Below, in pieces: positions 1 to 8,403 of a DNA stretch of 64,000 bases. How positions within the stretch are numbered: position 1 is the stretch's first letter; the number at the start of each line of letters is the position of its first letter. The notes under the pieces were generated by a model that worked only from the letters and a program-made list of their open reading frames with translations, was not told the origin of the DNA and searched no databases. Origin of the DNA: a candidate division CSSED10-310 bacterium (GTDB taxonomy: Bacteria > CSSED10-310); NCBI GenBank assembly GCA_016931515.1, contig JAFGEQ010000012.1, positions 124,001-188,000 on the forward strand, given 5' to 3'. The translations under genes and the position numbers were made by a program.

Positions 1-1
1 G

Positions 2-571
2 ATCATGCTGACCGAAAGAGGTGTTGATTCCGGACCGATTCTCTCCCAGAAATCCATCGAAATCCTGGAAACCGATACAGCAGGTACAATGCTGCCAAAA
101 CTTGCGCAATTAGGGGCAGATTTGCTGATTAAAACGATTCCTCCTTATATCGAAGGATGCATAGAGCCTCTTGTTCAAGATCATGCCAGGGCGACGTATG
201 CCCGGCAATTGTCCAGCCATGACGGATGGATCGACTGGAATCGAACTGCAATCGCCATATCTCAACAGGTCCGAGGTATGAATCCTTGCCCCGGATGTTA
301 CACATCATGTGGAGAACAGCGCTTGAAAATTCACTTTGCTCTGCCTTATCCTGAAGGTGATACGTCCAATCCTCCCGGTACGATCGTCGGTTGCGTTAAC
401 GGAAAAGGATGCCTCATACAGACGGGGGAAGGAATTCTGTTATGCGAGGATCTACAACCGGCATGCCGAAAACGGATGCGCGGAGACAGCCTTCTGCAGG
501 GACGATTTGCCGATTCCGGTGATATTCTTGGAATCCATCAATTGATCGGGGATTCTCAATGTCAAGAATAA
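2..571 (+). CDS. fmt: Methionyl-tRNA formyltransferase, C-terminal part (5' truncated by window edge)
   Basis: This is the end of Fmt, which formylates the amino group of Met-tRNAfMet using 10-formyl-THF so that translation can initiate. The visible 188 residues begin just before the family motif GVDSGPIL, whose Asp is the conserved catalytic-site residue. They continue through the end of the formyltransferase domain into the C-terminal tRNA-binding OB-like domain (about residues 70-185, with SHDGWIDWN at the domain junction). Frame is open to the left edge, so the start lies outside. The last 13 bases overlap the start of the PASTA gene, so the two are probably translationally coupled. Identification rests on recognised motifs. 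Confidence 0.93.
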   Translation: MMLTERGVDSGPILSQKSIEILETDTAGTMLPKLAQLGADLLIKTIPPYIEGCIEPLVQDHARATYARQLSSHDGWIDWNRTAIAISQQVRGMNPCPGCYTSCGEQRLKIHFALPYPEGDTSNPPGTIVGCVNGKGCLIQTGEGILLCEDLQPACRKRMRGDSLLQGRFADSGDILGIHQLIGDSQCQE

Positions 572-1497
572 ATTCTATCTTCCGATTGGGTATAGGGTTT
601 ACCATTTTTATCATCCTTGCTGGAATTTCCGGCTGGATTACCCTGATTCTGATGACCTCCGGTGGCGACGTGTATGTGCCCGATATTGTCGGAAAAAGCC
701 TGAAAGCAGCACTCAGTGATCTCCAATCAAATCATCTCTATCTGGTCCTTGACGGGGAAGAAACGCACGCGGAAGCACCAAGAGGAGCGATCATTGCCCA
801 GAATCCTGCTTCCGGTGCAATGCGGAAAGCCTTCTCAACAGTTCGCGTGATTATCTCCGCCGGTCCGAATCGACTCGAGATGCCGGATCTCAGAGGCTAT
901 GGAATTAGGCAGGCGCGACTGGAAGCAGCAGAACTCATTAATGGCGCTATTCACGAACACTACCTGTACCATAAGGATTATAGTGAGGGTGAAGTCATTG
1001 CACACATTCCAGGTCCCGGTGAGATCGTCATCCCGGACGGAAACATGTCCCTACTGATCAGCACCGGAAACCGGAAAACCCGATACATGATGCCGGATGT
1101 AATTGGACTGACAATTTCCGAAACTAAGGGAATCCTTCAATTATTTCAATCAAGTATGGATCTCATCATAAGCGAAAGAAAGGAATTCGGTCCAGGTATC
1201 ATTGTGGATCAGGATCCCGAACCGGGAACCCCTATCGAGTTGGGATATCATATTCAACTCACAGTTACAGCACGGGAAATCGGCTCGTTGGGACCATCAC
1301 GATTCAGCTGGAAGGCACCCCCGGGGCTCCTGTCAAAGAGTATGATAGCAACTTATACCGTGAAAGATCGCACGGAAATTCTTGTCGAGCGGGATGTTGC
1401 ACCTTCTGAAGAAGTCATTATTCTGGTTCCAGAAACGGGAATGGGTGTATTGGAGATTACTCTCGACGGAACCGTTGTGTTCTCCGAATTGAGATGA
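559..1497 (+). CDS. Membrane-anchored PASTA-repeat protein
   Basis: A 312-residue protein with one N-terminal membrane segment (about residues 10-32) followed by three consecutive PASTA repeats (about 39-102, 105-168 and 174-236), each opening with a PD(I/L/V)xG-type motif. A beta-rich tail of about 75 residues follows. PASTA domains usually bind peptidoglycan or beta-lactam-like ligands and sit on Ser/Thr kinases or penicillin-binding proteins; here neither a kinase nor a transpeptidase domain is present. The topology suggests an extracytoplasmic protein tethered to the inner membrane. It starts inside the fmt end and is followed 10 bases later by rpe. The exact role is unknown; a scaffold at the cell wall is an inference. 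Confidence 0.85.
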   Translation: MSRINSIFRLGIGFTIFIILAGISGWITLILMTSGGDVYVPDIVGKSLKAALSDLQSNHLYLVLDGEETHAEAPRGAIIAQNPASGAMRKAFSTVRVIISAGPNRLEMPDLRGYGIRQARLEAAELINGAIHEHYLYHKDYSEGEVIAHIPGPGEIVIPDGNMSLLISTGNRKTRYMMPDVIGLTISETKGILQLFQSSMDLIISERKEFGPGIIVDQDPEPGTPIELGYHIQLTVTAREIGSLGPSRFSWKAPPGLLSKSMIATYTVKDRTEILVERDVAPSEEVIILVPETGMGVLEITLDGTVVFSELR

Positions 1498-1507
1498 AGA
1501 GGTTAAA

Positions 1508-2176
1508 ATGATTCAAATTGCGCCATCCATATTGTCCGCAGACTTTGTCAATCTGGCACGGGATATTGATGTAGTTACTCGGGGAGGGGCTCATGCCATT
1601 CATGTTGATGTGATGGACGGGCATTTCGTGCCGAACATCACTATCGGTCCGTCCGTAGTGAAAGCCCTTAAATCCGCAACACGTTTACCTCTCGACGTTC
1701 ACCTGATGATAGAAAGTCCCGAACGATTTATTCCTGACTTCATCAAAGCCGGGGCGGATATGCTTTCAGTTCATATCGAAGCGTGTCCGCACATCCATCG
1801 AATTCTTCACATGATTCGTAACGCCGGAATAAAGACGGGGATTGCTCTGAATCCAGGTACACCACTTGGAAGCATTGCAGAAGTCCTTCATCTGGTGCAC
1901 TTCGTTCTGATCATGAGTGTCAATCCAGGATTTGGCGGTCAACCTTTTATCCCGGATTCAATTGATAAAATAAGCCGCCTCGCCAACGTCATCCGGGCCA
2001 GAAACATCAACGCATCCATCTCAGTCGATGGCGGAGTATGTGAATCCAATGCCCGGGATCTTGTTCTTGCCGGAGCACAGCTTCTGGTTGCAGGATCTGC
2101 TGTGTTCAATCACTCCGATCCCGCTGATGCCGTTCGCCGGTTGATTTCAGTCACGAGACTCACCGACAATCTCTGA
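1508..2176 (+). CDS. rpe: Ribulose-phosphate 3-epimerase
   Basis: Interconverts ribulose-5-phosphate and xylulose-5-phosphate in the pentose phosphate pathway. The 222 residues match the usual family length. The TIM-barrel signatures are present in order: HVDVMDGHFVPN (metal ligand His and catalytic Asp), DVHLMI, MSVNPGFGGQ (phosphate-binding loop) and DGGV near the C-terminus (second catalytic Asp). It has a good upstream AAGAGG and sits between the PASTA gene and purH with short spacers, so it is probably part of the same transcript. Supplying ribose precursors fits the purine genes downstream. Confidence 0.97.
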   Translation: MIQIAPSILSADFVNLARDIDVVTRGGAHAIHVDVMDGHFVPNITIGPSVVKALKSATRLPLDVHLMIESPERFIPDFIKAGADMLSVHIEACPHIHRILHMIRNAGIKTGIALNPGTPLGSIAEVLHLVHFVLIMSVNPGFGGQPFIPDSIDKISRLANVIRARNINASISVDGGVCESNARDLVLAGAQLLVAGSAVFNHSDPADAVRRLISVTRLTDNL

Positions 2177-2193
2177 ATACAGGAGCCTTCAAT

Positions 2194-3747
2194 ATGTTTT
2201 CAACGATTAAACGTGCTCTCATAAGTGTTTCCGATAAATCAGGGCTAGCAGAGTTTGCAGATCACCTGTTCCGCGCAGGCATCGAAATAGTCTCCACGGG
2301 CGGAACCTCAGATTACTTGACCGGCAGGAGCATTCCAGTAACTCCCGTCAGTTCGGTAACCGGTTTTCCAGAGATTCTTGATGGCCGGGTCAAAACATTG
2401 CACCCGTTGATTCATGGAGCAATACTCGGAGACCGGGAAAATCCGGATCATCTGGATCAAATGAATCAACACAGGATTTGCCCGTTCCAACTCGTCGTCG
2501 TCAATCTCTATCCGTTTCGTGAAACAGTTCTCAATCATCCGGATGAACCTTCGATCATCATCGAAAATATAGATATCGGAGGCCCCTGCCTGATTCGAGC
2601 CGCAGCAAAAAATCACAAGAACATCGTAATAATCACAGATCCCAGTGATTATCCTTTTATCGCTGAACATATCGTATCAGGATCACCGATCACCGATGCA
2701 GACAGACACCGGTTCGCCTGCAAAGCATTTCGGTATACCAGCCATTACGACCATTTGATTGGAACCTGGCTGAACTCAGCAGAACAATTCAGTCCGGATC
2801 TACCGGATCAACTGCACCTGATACTCGAAAAAACCGGAACACTGCGTTACGGTGAAAATCCTCATCAACAGGCAGCAATCTATAGAACTCCATTTTCAGA
2901 TGAGAGGGGGCTGATTGCATTTCAACAGCTTGGAGGAAAAGAGATTTCCTTTAATAATCTTCTGGATACCCAATCTGCCTGGAATCTCGTCACGAGTTTC
3001 AATCGCCCGGGAGCAGTTGTTGTGAAACATCAGAATCCCTGCGGAGCATCCGTCTCCAATACTCTCGCCGATGCCTTTCAAAGAGCGTTGTCATGCGACC
3101 CGGTCTCGGCTTTTGGTGGTATTGTGGCGTTGAATCGACCCGTCGATCCGGATACAGCCCGGCGTCTGAATGATGCGCACTTTCTGGAGGTTATTGCTGC
3201 TCCTGACTTTGATATGGATAGCCTGACTCTGTTGAAAAAAAAGAAGAACAGACGTTTGGTGAGACTTACCGAATCCATCGGTGACGACCAGCCGCTTGAT
3301 GTCCGTCTTCTGCACAATGGTGCATTAATTCAGACAACGGATCGATCGCCGGACAACCGCGAGTCATTCAAAACGGTCACAAAAGTGCATCCAACGGAAT
3401 CCGAGTGGGCGGATCTATTGTTCGGCTGGACCGTCTGCAGAGCAGTGAAATCGAATGCTATTGTTTGTGCCCGTGACACCCGTGCTATCGGCGTTGGAGC
3501 AGGGCAGATGAGCCGGGTCGATTCTGTAGCGATCGCCCTGACAAAGGCCGGAGATTCTGCAAGGGGTGGTATCCTGGCCTCTGACGCTTTCTTCCCGTTC
3601 AGTGACAGCGTGGATCTGGCTGCCAGGGCAGGCATCAAGGCATTGATCCAACCGGGAGGCTCCAAGGGTGATCCTGAAGTGATTGCGGCATGTGATACCC
3701 ATGGTATCGCAATGGTCTTCACAGGAATCAGGCATTTCAAACACTGA
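2194..3747 (+). CDS. purH: Bifunctional AICAR formyltransferase / IMP cyclohydrolase
   Basis: Catalyses the last two steps of de novo IMP synthesis: formylation of AICAR with 10-formyl-THF, then ring closure. The 517 residues show an N-terminal MGS-like cyclohydrolase domain (residues 1-about 190, with STGGTSDYL and DGRVKTLHP) and a C-terminal transformylase domain with the KHQNPCG catalytic segment near residue 280 and the GGSKGD end motif. Length is typical. An A-rich run (AAAAAAAAGAAGAA) near base 3235 encodes a Lys-rich stretch but the frame stays open. Followed 14 bases later by purD, which indicates a purine operon. Confidence 0.97.
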   Translation: MFSTIKRALISVSDKSGLAEFADHLFRAGIEIVSTGGTSDYLTGRSIPVTPVSSVTGFPEILDGRVKTLHPLIHGAILGDRENPDHLDQMNQHRICPFQLVVVNLYPFRETVLNHPDEPSIIIENIDIGGPCLIRAAAKNHKNIVIITDPSDYPFIAEHIVSGSPITDADRHRFACKAFRYTSHYDHLIGTWLNSAEQFSPDLPDQLHLILEKTGTLRYGENPHQQAAIYRTPFSDERGLIAFQQLGGKEISFNNLLDTQSAWNLVTSFNRPGAVVVKHQNPCGASVSNTLADAFQRALSCDPVSAFGGIVALNRPVDPDTARRLNDAHFLEVIAAPDFDMDSLTLLKKKKNRRLVRLTESIGDDQPLDVRLLHNGALIQTTDRSPDNRESFKTVTKVHPTESEWADLLFGWTVCRAVKSNAIVCARDTRAIGVGAGQMSRVDSVAIALTKAGDSARGGILASDAFFPFSDSVDLAARAGIKALIQPGGSKGDPEVIAACDTHGIAMVFTGIRHFKH

Positions 3748-3761
3748 CGGAGGAAACTGAC

Positions 3762-5045
3762 ATGAAAATACTCGTTATCGGATCAGGAGGTCGCGAACAC
3801 GCACTTGCATGGAAACTCCGGCAATCCCCCCTGGTTTCCGAACTGCTGGTTGCGCCCGGCAACGCCGGCATCTCAAGGGATGCCCGTTGCATCCCTGTCC
3901 AGGTCAACCGGATGGATGACATTGTGGAGCTTGCCCGTCAATCGGATATCGACCTTGTGGTCGTTGGACCTGAAGCGCCTCTGTCGTTGGGTTTGACTGA
4001 TAAATTGATGGCAGCGGGTATAAATGTATTCGGTCCGACAGCATGTGCAGCGCGTCTGGAGAGCAGCAAAGCTTTTGCGAAGGATTTCTGCCTGCGTCAC
4101 TCCATACCAACCGCATCGTTCGGAATCTGTTTGACAAAAGCGGATGTTCTTAACGAAGCGGAAGCTCGTCGAAATTTCTGCGTGATTAAAGCGGATGGGC
4201 TGGCTGCCGGCAAAGGAGTTTTTGTTTGCAGGAGTTTTGATGATGTTGAATCTGCAATTCGGAGTTTGTTTGATCCGAACCAGTTCGGAACGGCTGCATC
4301 GAAAATAATCGTAGAAGATCTCCTGGACGGAGAGGAAGTGTCTATACTCGCAATTGCAGATGGAAACCATTATGTTATTCTGGATACCAGCCAGGATCAT
4401 AAAGCGGCATATGACAATGACAAAGGACCCAACACCGGCGGGATGGGCGCTTATTCACCTGCGCCGGTCGTCACACCCAGCCTGATGCAAACTATCGAAA
4501 ACACGATCATCCAACCCGCTGTACAGGGCATGAAATCTGACGGAACACCTTTCTCAGGCGTCCTTTATGCCGGATTGATGATCGTTAACAATCGCCCGGA
4601 AGTGCTGGAGTTTAATGTCAGATTTGGCGATCCCGAAACGCAACCACTGCTGATGCGACTGGATTCGGATCTTGCGGAATTGCTCTCTGCAGCCGCATCC
4701 GGTCATCTGAATCATCATTACAAGCTGAAATGGTCAAGTGATTCGGCGGTTTGTGTGATCATGGCATCCGGCGGATATCCCGGAGTCTATGAGAAGGGGT
4801 TTCCCATAACAGGTCTAGACGAAGTCGAAGCAGTCAAGGATATGAAAGTTTTCCACGCCGGCACAGCTTTTGACGAAACCGGAAATGTTGTTTCATCGGG
4901 AGGACGAGTAATTGGCATAACGGCGAAGGGAAAATCTGTCCGGTCTGCTTGCGATCTGGCATATAAGACGATTAATAAAATAAATTTCAAAAACTGCTTT
5001 TATCGGACAGATATTGCCCACCGGGCATTGGCACGTGATTATTAA
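3762..5045 (+). CDS. purD: Phosphoribosylamine-glycine ligase
   Basis: GAR synthetase joins glycine to phosphoribosylamine using ATP in purine biosynthesis. It begins with the MKILVIGSGGREHAL signature, carries the ATP-grasp segment KADGLAAGKGV at about residues 144-154, and NVRFGDPETQ in the metal-binding region. 427 residues is a normal length. A GGAGG-type ribosome site lies in the spacer after purH. The stop TAA overlaps an ATG (TAATG) at the start of purE. Confidence 0.97.
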   Translation: MKILVIGSGGREHALAWKLRQSPLVSELLVAPGNAGISRDARCIPVQVNRMDDIVELARQSDIDLVVVGPEAPLSLGLTDKLMAAGINVFGPTACAARLESSKAFAKDFCLRHSIPTASFGICLTKADVLNEAEARRNFCVIKADGLAAGKGVFVCRSFDDVESAIRSLFDPNQFGTAASKIIVEDLLDGEEVSILAIADGNHYVILDTSQDHKAAYDNDKGPNTGGMGAYSPAPVVTPSLMQTIENTIIQPAVQGMKSDGTPFSGVLYAGLMIVNNRPEVLEFNVRFGDPETQPLLMRLDSDLAELLSAAASGHLNHHYKLKWSSDSAVCVIMASGGYPGVYEKGFPITGLDEVEAVKDMKVFHAGTAFDETGNVVSSGGRVIGITAKGKSVRSACDLAYKTINKINFKNCFYRTDIAHRALARDY

Positions 5046-5056
5046 TGGAGGTGGCT

Positions 5057-5566
5057 ATGCGATCGTGTCCTCGAGTATTAATCATTGTTGGCAGCGTATC
5101 CGACAAGGATGTTATCGAATCGGCGATAACGACTCTGAAACAGTTTAAAATTCCTTTCGAGGTAAAGGTGAGTTCCGCCCACCGGACACCGGAGAGAACG
5201 ACCAAATTTGCACGGCAGGCGGAATCACGTGGTATCAGGGTGATAATCGCTGCGGCCGGATGGTCGGCCGGTCTACCCGGAGCAATCGCCGCTGAAACCG
5301 TTTTGCCGGTGATTGGCATTCCGGTTCCATCGTCCATACTGCTCGGTATGGATGCGATGCTGTCAATGGTGCAAATGCCGCCAGGGGTCCCGGTGGCAAC
5401 TGTCGCTGTCGGGAAAGGTGGTGCGAAAAATGCAGCACTTCTGGCTATCCAGATCCTGGCCAATGAATTTAATGAACTGAAGGAACCACTTAAATCGTTC
5501 AAAACGGCAATGGCCCGGGAAGTTATCACCGCTGCTGCCGATCTCGACTCAACGTGGGAACCCTGA
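5057..5566 (+). CDS. purE: N5-carboxyaminoimidazole ribonucleotide mutase (PurE)
   Basis: Converts N5-CAIR to CAIR, or carboxylates AIR directly in class II enzymes. The 169 residues contain the PurE landmarks IIVGSVSDKD, SAHRTPE and a Gly/Ala-rich AAGWSAGLPG active-site loop. An ATG exists at 5045, but I chose 5057 because GGAGG at 5047-5051 sits five bases upstream of it and the alternative start lies on top of that ribosome site. No purK is present in the window, so whether it uses N5-CAIR or CO2 is not decided. Its 3' end overlaps the convergent Spy-like gene by 18 bases. Confidence 0.93.
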   Translation: MRSCPRVLIIVGSVSDKDVIESAITTLKQFKIPFEVKVSSAHRTPERTTKFARQAESRGIRVIIAAAGWSAGLPGAIAAETVLPVIGIPVPSSILLGMDAMLSMVQMPPGVPVATVAVGKGGAKNAALLAIQILANEFNELKEPLKSFKTAMAREVITAAADLDSTWEP

Positions 5567-6157
5567 TTTTTCCCGCAGATCGGGTTCAGGATCATCGTCT
5601 CTGAATTCGCGCTGCTGATCCCTGAGAAATCTTCGGATATTCTGGTGAAAATCCGCTTCCAGCAGGAGAAACTTCGCCTGCTGCTGGGGATCCAGCAGCT
5701 CAAATATCCGGGATATCTGCTGAGTTTCAGCCTGCACGTGGTCAGACCGTAGTTTCATCACAGCTTTAACAAGATCCTTCACCCGATCCTGGCTGATCCC
5801 TGGCTGTCCAACAGCCATTCGAAGATCCTCATTTAATTTTTCCATTTCTTTCATTTGCTGAAATCTGAGCTCATCCAGCTCTCGCACCCGTGGATACAGT
5901 TTCTCAGAGAGTTTCTCATCAATCTGAAGATCTTCGGTCAACTTCCAGATTTTCAGAGACATCATCATCTCTCGAGCCTTTTCACGTCGACCACCTTCTC
6001 GCCGGAAACCCGGTTTCCCTCCTTCAGACTGGTACCCGGGGTGCCGTTCTGCAGGAGGTGGAGGATCTTGCGACATGGCCGATCCCAAACTCAGAGCACC
6101 TGCCAAACAAATCCATGCAGTTCCACGTATAAAGGGGGTCAGAATACGACTCTTCAT
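5549..6157 (-). CDS. Periplasmic Spy/CpxP-like heavy-metal-sensor-fold protein
   Basis: A 202-residue exported protein: Lys/Arg N-terminus, hydrophobic core and an AMS-Q type cleavage site near residue 28. A Pro-rich linker follows, then a long charged helical region (about 55-180) with the pattern LLDPQQQAKFLLLE, resembling the LTPEQ repeats of Spy/CpxP/CnrX-type periplasmic chaperone or sensor proteins. The start at 6157 is fixed by an ATGA overlap with the anti-sigma gene stop and an upstream GGAGG. It is the third gene of an ECF sigma / anti-sigma / periplasmic sensor set, the arrangement expected for an envelope-stress or metal-responsive switch. The ligand is unknown; the assignment is by fold pattern and context. 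Confidence 0.7.
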   Translation of the reverse strand: MKSRILTPFIRGTAWICLAGALSLGSAMSQDPPPPAERHPGYQSEGGKPGFRREGGRREKAREMMMSLKIWKLTEDLQIDEKLSEKLYPRVRELDELRFQQMKEMEKLNEDLRMAVGQPGISQDRVKDLVKAVMKLRSDHVQAETQQISRIFELLDPQQQAKFLLLEADFHQNIRRFLRDQQREFRDDDPEPDLREKSGFPR

Positions 6158-6744
6158 ATCAGATACCTCCGCAAAGCATCCCAATCCGAATCATCGAAAT
6201 CGGAGATGCTGTTAAGAATGGTTTCATCATATTCGTTTAACGATGGCCAATACCAGGATTCGATCGCAGCTGCCATCAATTCCGGATCACTCTGCTGAAT
6301 AACGGCTAATTCGAGATCCTCATCATATGTTATCGGAACATCGATATAATCAAACATCATATCGACCAGCTCTGTGTCGTTCACAGCAAACGGATCAGTT
6401 GGATCGGATATCTGGCGACTCCACGGGTGCAGAACCAAAAGAAAAGACAGGACGCCAGTCGCAATAAATCCCCAAACAGGTTTAAAACCCCGCCAACCAG
6501 CCGCCAACGATTTTCTCTCCAGCTTGTTGAATACCCCGATCCGTATCCGTGCACGCGCCGTAAGATTCAGTTCGATCGGCGATTCACCCGTAACCATTTG
6601 CTCTGTCGCCAGCAGGCTCGCGTACGCGTCCCTGCATTGAGCGCAATGCTCCATGTGCTCGCACAATTCCGAAGAAATCTTGGACAGTGTTTCGTCAAAA
6701 TGCCCAGCTGCCAGCGCTTTTTCAATCCGCCTGCAGTTACTCAT
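6154..6744 (-). CDS. Membrane anti-sigma factor with zinc-finger (ZAS) domain
   Basis: 196 residues. The N-terminus holds the zinc-binding anti-sigma pattern HxxxCxxC (EHMEHCAQC, about residues 30-38), followed by one membrane segment at about residues 88-108 and an acidic C-terminal domain outside the cytoplasm. Proteins of this build hold an ECF sigma factor inactive until an envelope signal releases it. It overlaps the sigma gene upstream by 8 bases and the Spy-like gene downstream by 4, so all three should be co-translated. The partner is inferred from adjacency. Confidence 0.82.
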   Translation of the reverse strand: MSNCRRIEKALAAGHFDETLSKISSELCEHMEHCAQCRDAYASLLATEQMVTGESPIELNLTARARIRIGVFNKLERKSLAAGWRGFKPVWGFIATGVLSFLLVLHPWSRQISDPTDPFAVNDTELVDMMFDYIDVPITYDEDLELAVIQQSDPELMAAAIESWYWPSLNEYDETILNSISDFDDSDWDALRRYLI

Positions 6745-7294
6745 TCGTCACCTCTTTTCCTATCCAGGCTGCCTTTAGTTTCTGAATAGCATGGAAATAA
6801 TTCGCCTTCACACCTCCGATGCTCCGCCCCATAATGCCGGCAATCTCCTTGAATGGAAGCGCTCTTTCAATCCGTAAAGCCAAGACAGCTCTCTGTTGTG
6901 CCGGCAATTGGGACATCAGTGTCCTGATCCTTTGCTGATGCTCATTTTCCATGGCGATAACCTCGGGATCCGGACGGGCATCCTGCTGATTATCCAGAGT
7001 CAAACCGTCATCAATCGGCAGATACCGGCTTTCTTTTCGAACTGTTCTGAGAGCGCTGTTTACCGTAATTCTGTACAGCCAAGTTGAAAATGCCGAATCG
7101 CCCCGAAATTTCTTTATCTGCCGAAAAACACTCAAAAATACATCCTGCGTTATCTCTTCTGCAACCGATGGGTTACGGACAATCCTCAAGGCGATGCCAT
7201 ATACCTGATTCATGTATTGATCCATCAACTCCGAAAATGCCTCGTCCGATCCCAGACGCGCTTTCTCGACAAGCTGATATTCCGCTGTGTTCAT
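6737..7294 (-). CDS. ECF-type RNA polymerase sigma factor
   Basis: A sigma-70 family factor with region 2 (EKARLGSDEAFSELMDQYM through ITQDVFLSVFRQIKKFRG) and region 4 (LPAQQRAVLALRI, then a helix-turn-helix ending IQKLKAAW). The reading frame stays open far upstream, but I chose the ATG at 7294 (185 residues) because GAGG lies five bases before it and the product then has the usual ECF length. ATGs at 7324 and 7312 are alternatives. It lies about 95 bases after the radical SAM gene on the same strand and overlaps its anti-sigma gene. Targets are unknown, and I saw no clear ECF-type promoter for autoregulation. Confidence 0.88.
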   Translation of the reverse strand: MNTAEYQLVEKARLGSDEAFSELMDQYMNQVYGIALRIVRNPSVAEEITQDVFLSVFRQIKKFRGDSAFSTWLYRITVNSALRTVRKESRYLPIDDGLTLDNQQDARPDPEVIAMENEHQQRIRTLMSQLPAQQRAVLALRIERALPFKEIAGIMGRSIGGVKANYFHAIQKLKAAWIGKEVTNE

Positions 7295-7389
7295 TATTGC
7301 CTCAAGTGTCATATCTGATCTCATTCCTTCAGGAGCCAGCGTGAATTCAGTACCGGGAGTCGCCATCCCGTCCTTTATGAGATCATGTT

Positions 7390-8403
7390 TCAAGCCAATA
7401 AGTTTAATATATACGATATTTCCATGCTTAAAAATACCGGAATTCCCGGAAAATCCCTTTCGAGTAATACAAGGACATCCCGGTACGATGCGATGCGGTT
7501 CGTCCTGAAAGGTCTGATTTTCCCATCCGGGCAACGTGTCCATTCGTAACCGGGTAATGGATTCTTGGGAAACCGTTCCCGAATCATTGCAAGCAGTTCG
7601 GATGACATTTTATAACTTCCCAGGATGATTGCATCCGGCGCATTCTCCGGCAACTCGCTGCGCAATGACCTTATCAGGTGATCGTATTCAGCCGGATCAA
7701 TCCTGTCAGGCTGCAGGGGATCCAAACGAATCCCGACCGAAAAACCTTGTCTGCAGGCCTTCGCTGCGGAAGCGATCCGGATTTTCGGAGAGGCTGTCCC
7801 GGACTCGTTCAGACGCCAATACGATTCCGGAGACATCGTCCAATCGATACGGAAACGAGACGGATCCAGCAGTCTCCAATTATGTGGCAGGCCAAATTTC
7901 GAACGAATCTCGAATCGAGCATGCGTCAGAACAGATGCTATATGTTCATGGATCACTATCGATATTGCCCCCAGAGCAAGACTGTCTGCAATGTCTCCCG
8001 TCACCAAAACCCCATCTTCAGGAAGCGGTTGCTGAAGCGCATCCTCAACATTTGTGAACACGACAATATGGTGGCAACCAAGATAACTCTGGCAAAAACA
8101 ATAACAACAATCAGCGGGACATCCCTGGAGCAATTCAAATCGGTACGATCGTTCACGTTGACAATCCGTTATGCCCGGATCGTTACCCATAAATTTGAAA
8201 AAGGATCCGGTATTTCGAGTCAACATTAAGACAGACTTCGCGAAAGGAAGCGTCTTTCCATCACCGGTCTCGCCACGAAGCAGAGATACCGCCTCCGGCC
8301 TGCCTATCCGTCGTATCCTGTGCCTGGGTACGTCTTCTAGGATAAGGCTGGTAAGCGGATAATCTTCTACGCTTTGATCAACGATGATGTCACTGAATCG
8401 CAT
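7390..8403 (-). CDS. Spore photoproduct lyase-like radical SAM protein
   Basis: 337 residues with a radical SAM cluster motif of the form CX3CX2C (C95, C99, C102 in GCPADCCYCFCQ), followed by a YLG...TNVEDAL stretch resembling the SplB family, whose founding members repair the 5-thyminyl-5,6-dihydrothymine photoproduct. Extra Cys residues flank the motif (C100, C104, C110). No other spore gene is visible, so a sporulation role is unsupported. Many SPL-like proteins in non-sporulating bacteria have unknown substrates. It overlaps the end of the ParB-like gene by 14 bases, so the two are probably made together. DNA repair is family-based inference. Confidence 0.75.
   Translation of the reverse strand: MRFSDIIVDQSVEDYPLTSLILEDVPRHRIRRIGRPEAVSLLRGETGDGKTLPFAKSVLMLTRNTGSFFKFMGNDPGITDCQRERSYRFELLQGCPADCCYCFCQSYLGCHHIVVFTNVEDALQQPLPEDGVLVTGDIADSLALGAISIVIHEHIASVLTHARFEIRSKFGLPHNWRLLDPSRFRIDWTMSPESYWRLNESGTASPKIRIASAAKACRQGFSVGIRLDPLQPDRIDPAEYDHLIRSLRSELPENAPDAIILGSYKMSSELLAMIRERFPKNPLPGYEWTRCPDGKIRPFRTNRIASYRDVLVLLERDFPGIPVFLSMEISYILNLLA

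Noticed and set aside
3235-3250. Frameshift at the A-rich run in purH
   Set aside because: The frame remains open and the downstream motifs stay in register, so it is a Lys-rich stretch, not a break.
3330-3740. Overlapping minus-strand frames inside purH
   Set aside because: They mirror the purH coding strand and show no independent ribosome site or domain.
4987-5703. A 238-codon minus-strand frame over purE and the end of purD
   Set aside because: It overlaps purE, which has clear motifs, and spans into the Spy-like gene in another frame; no domain is recognisable.
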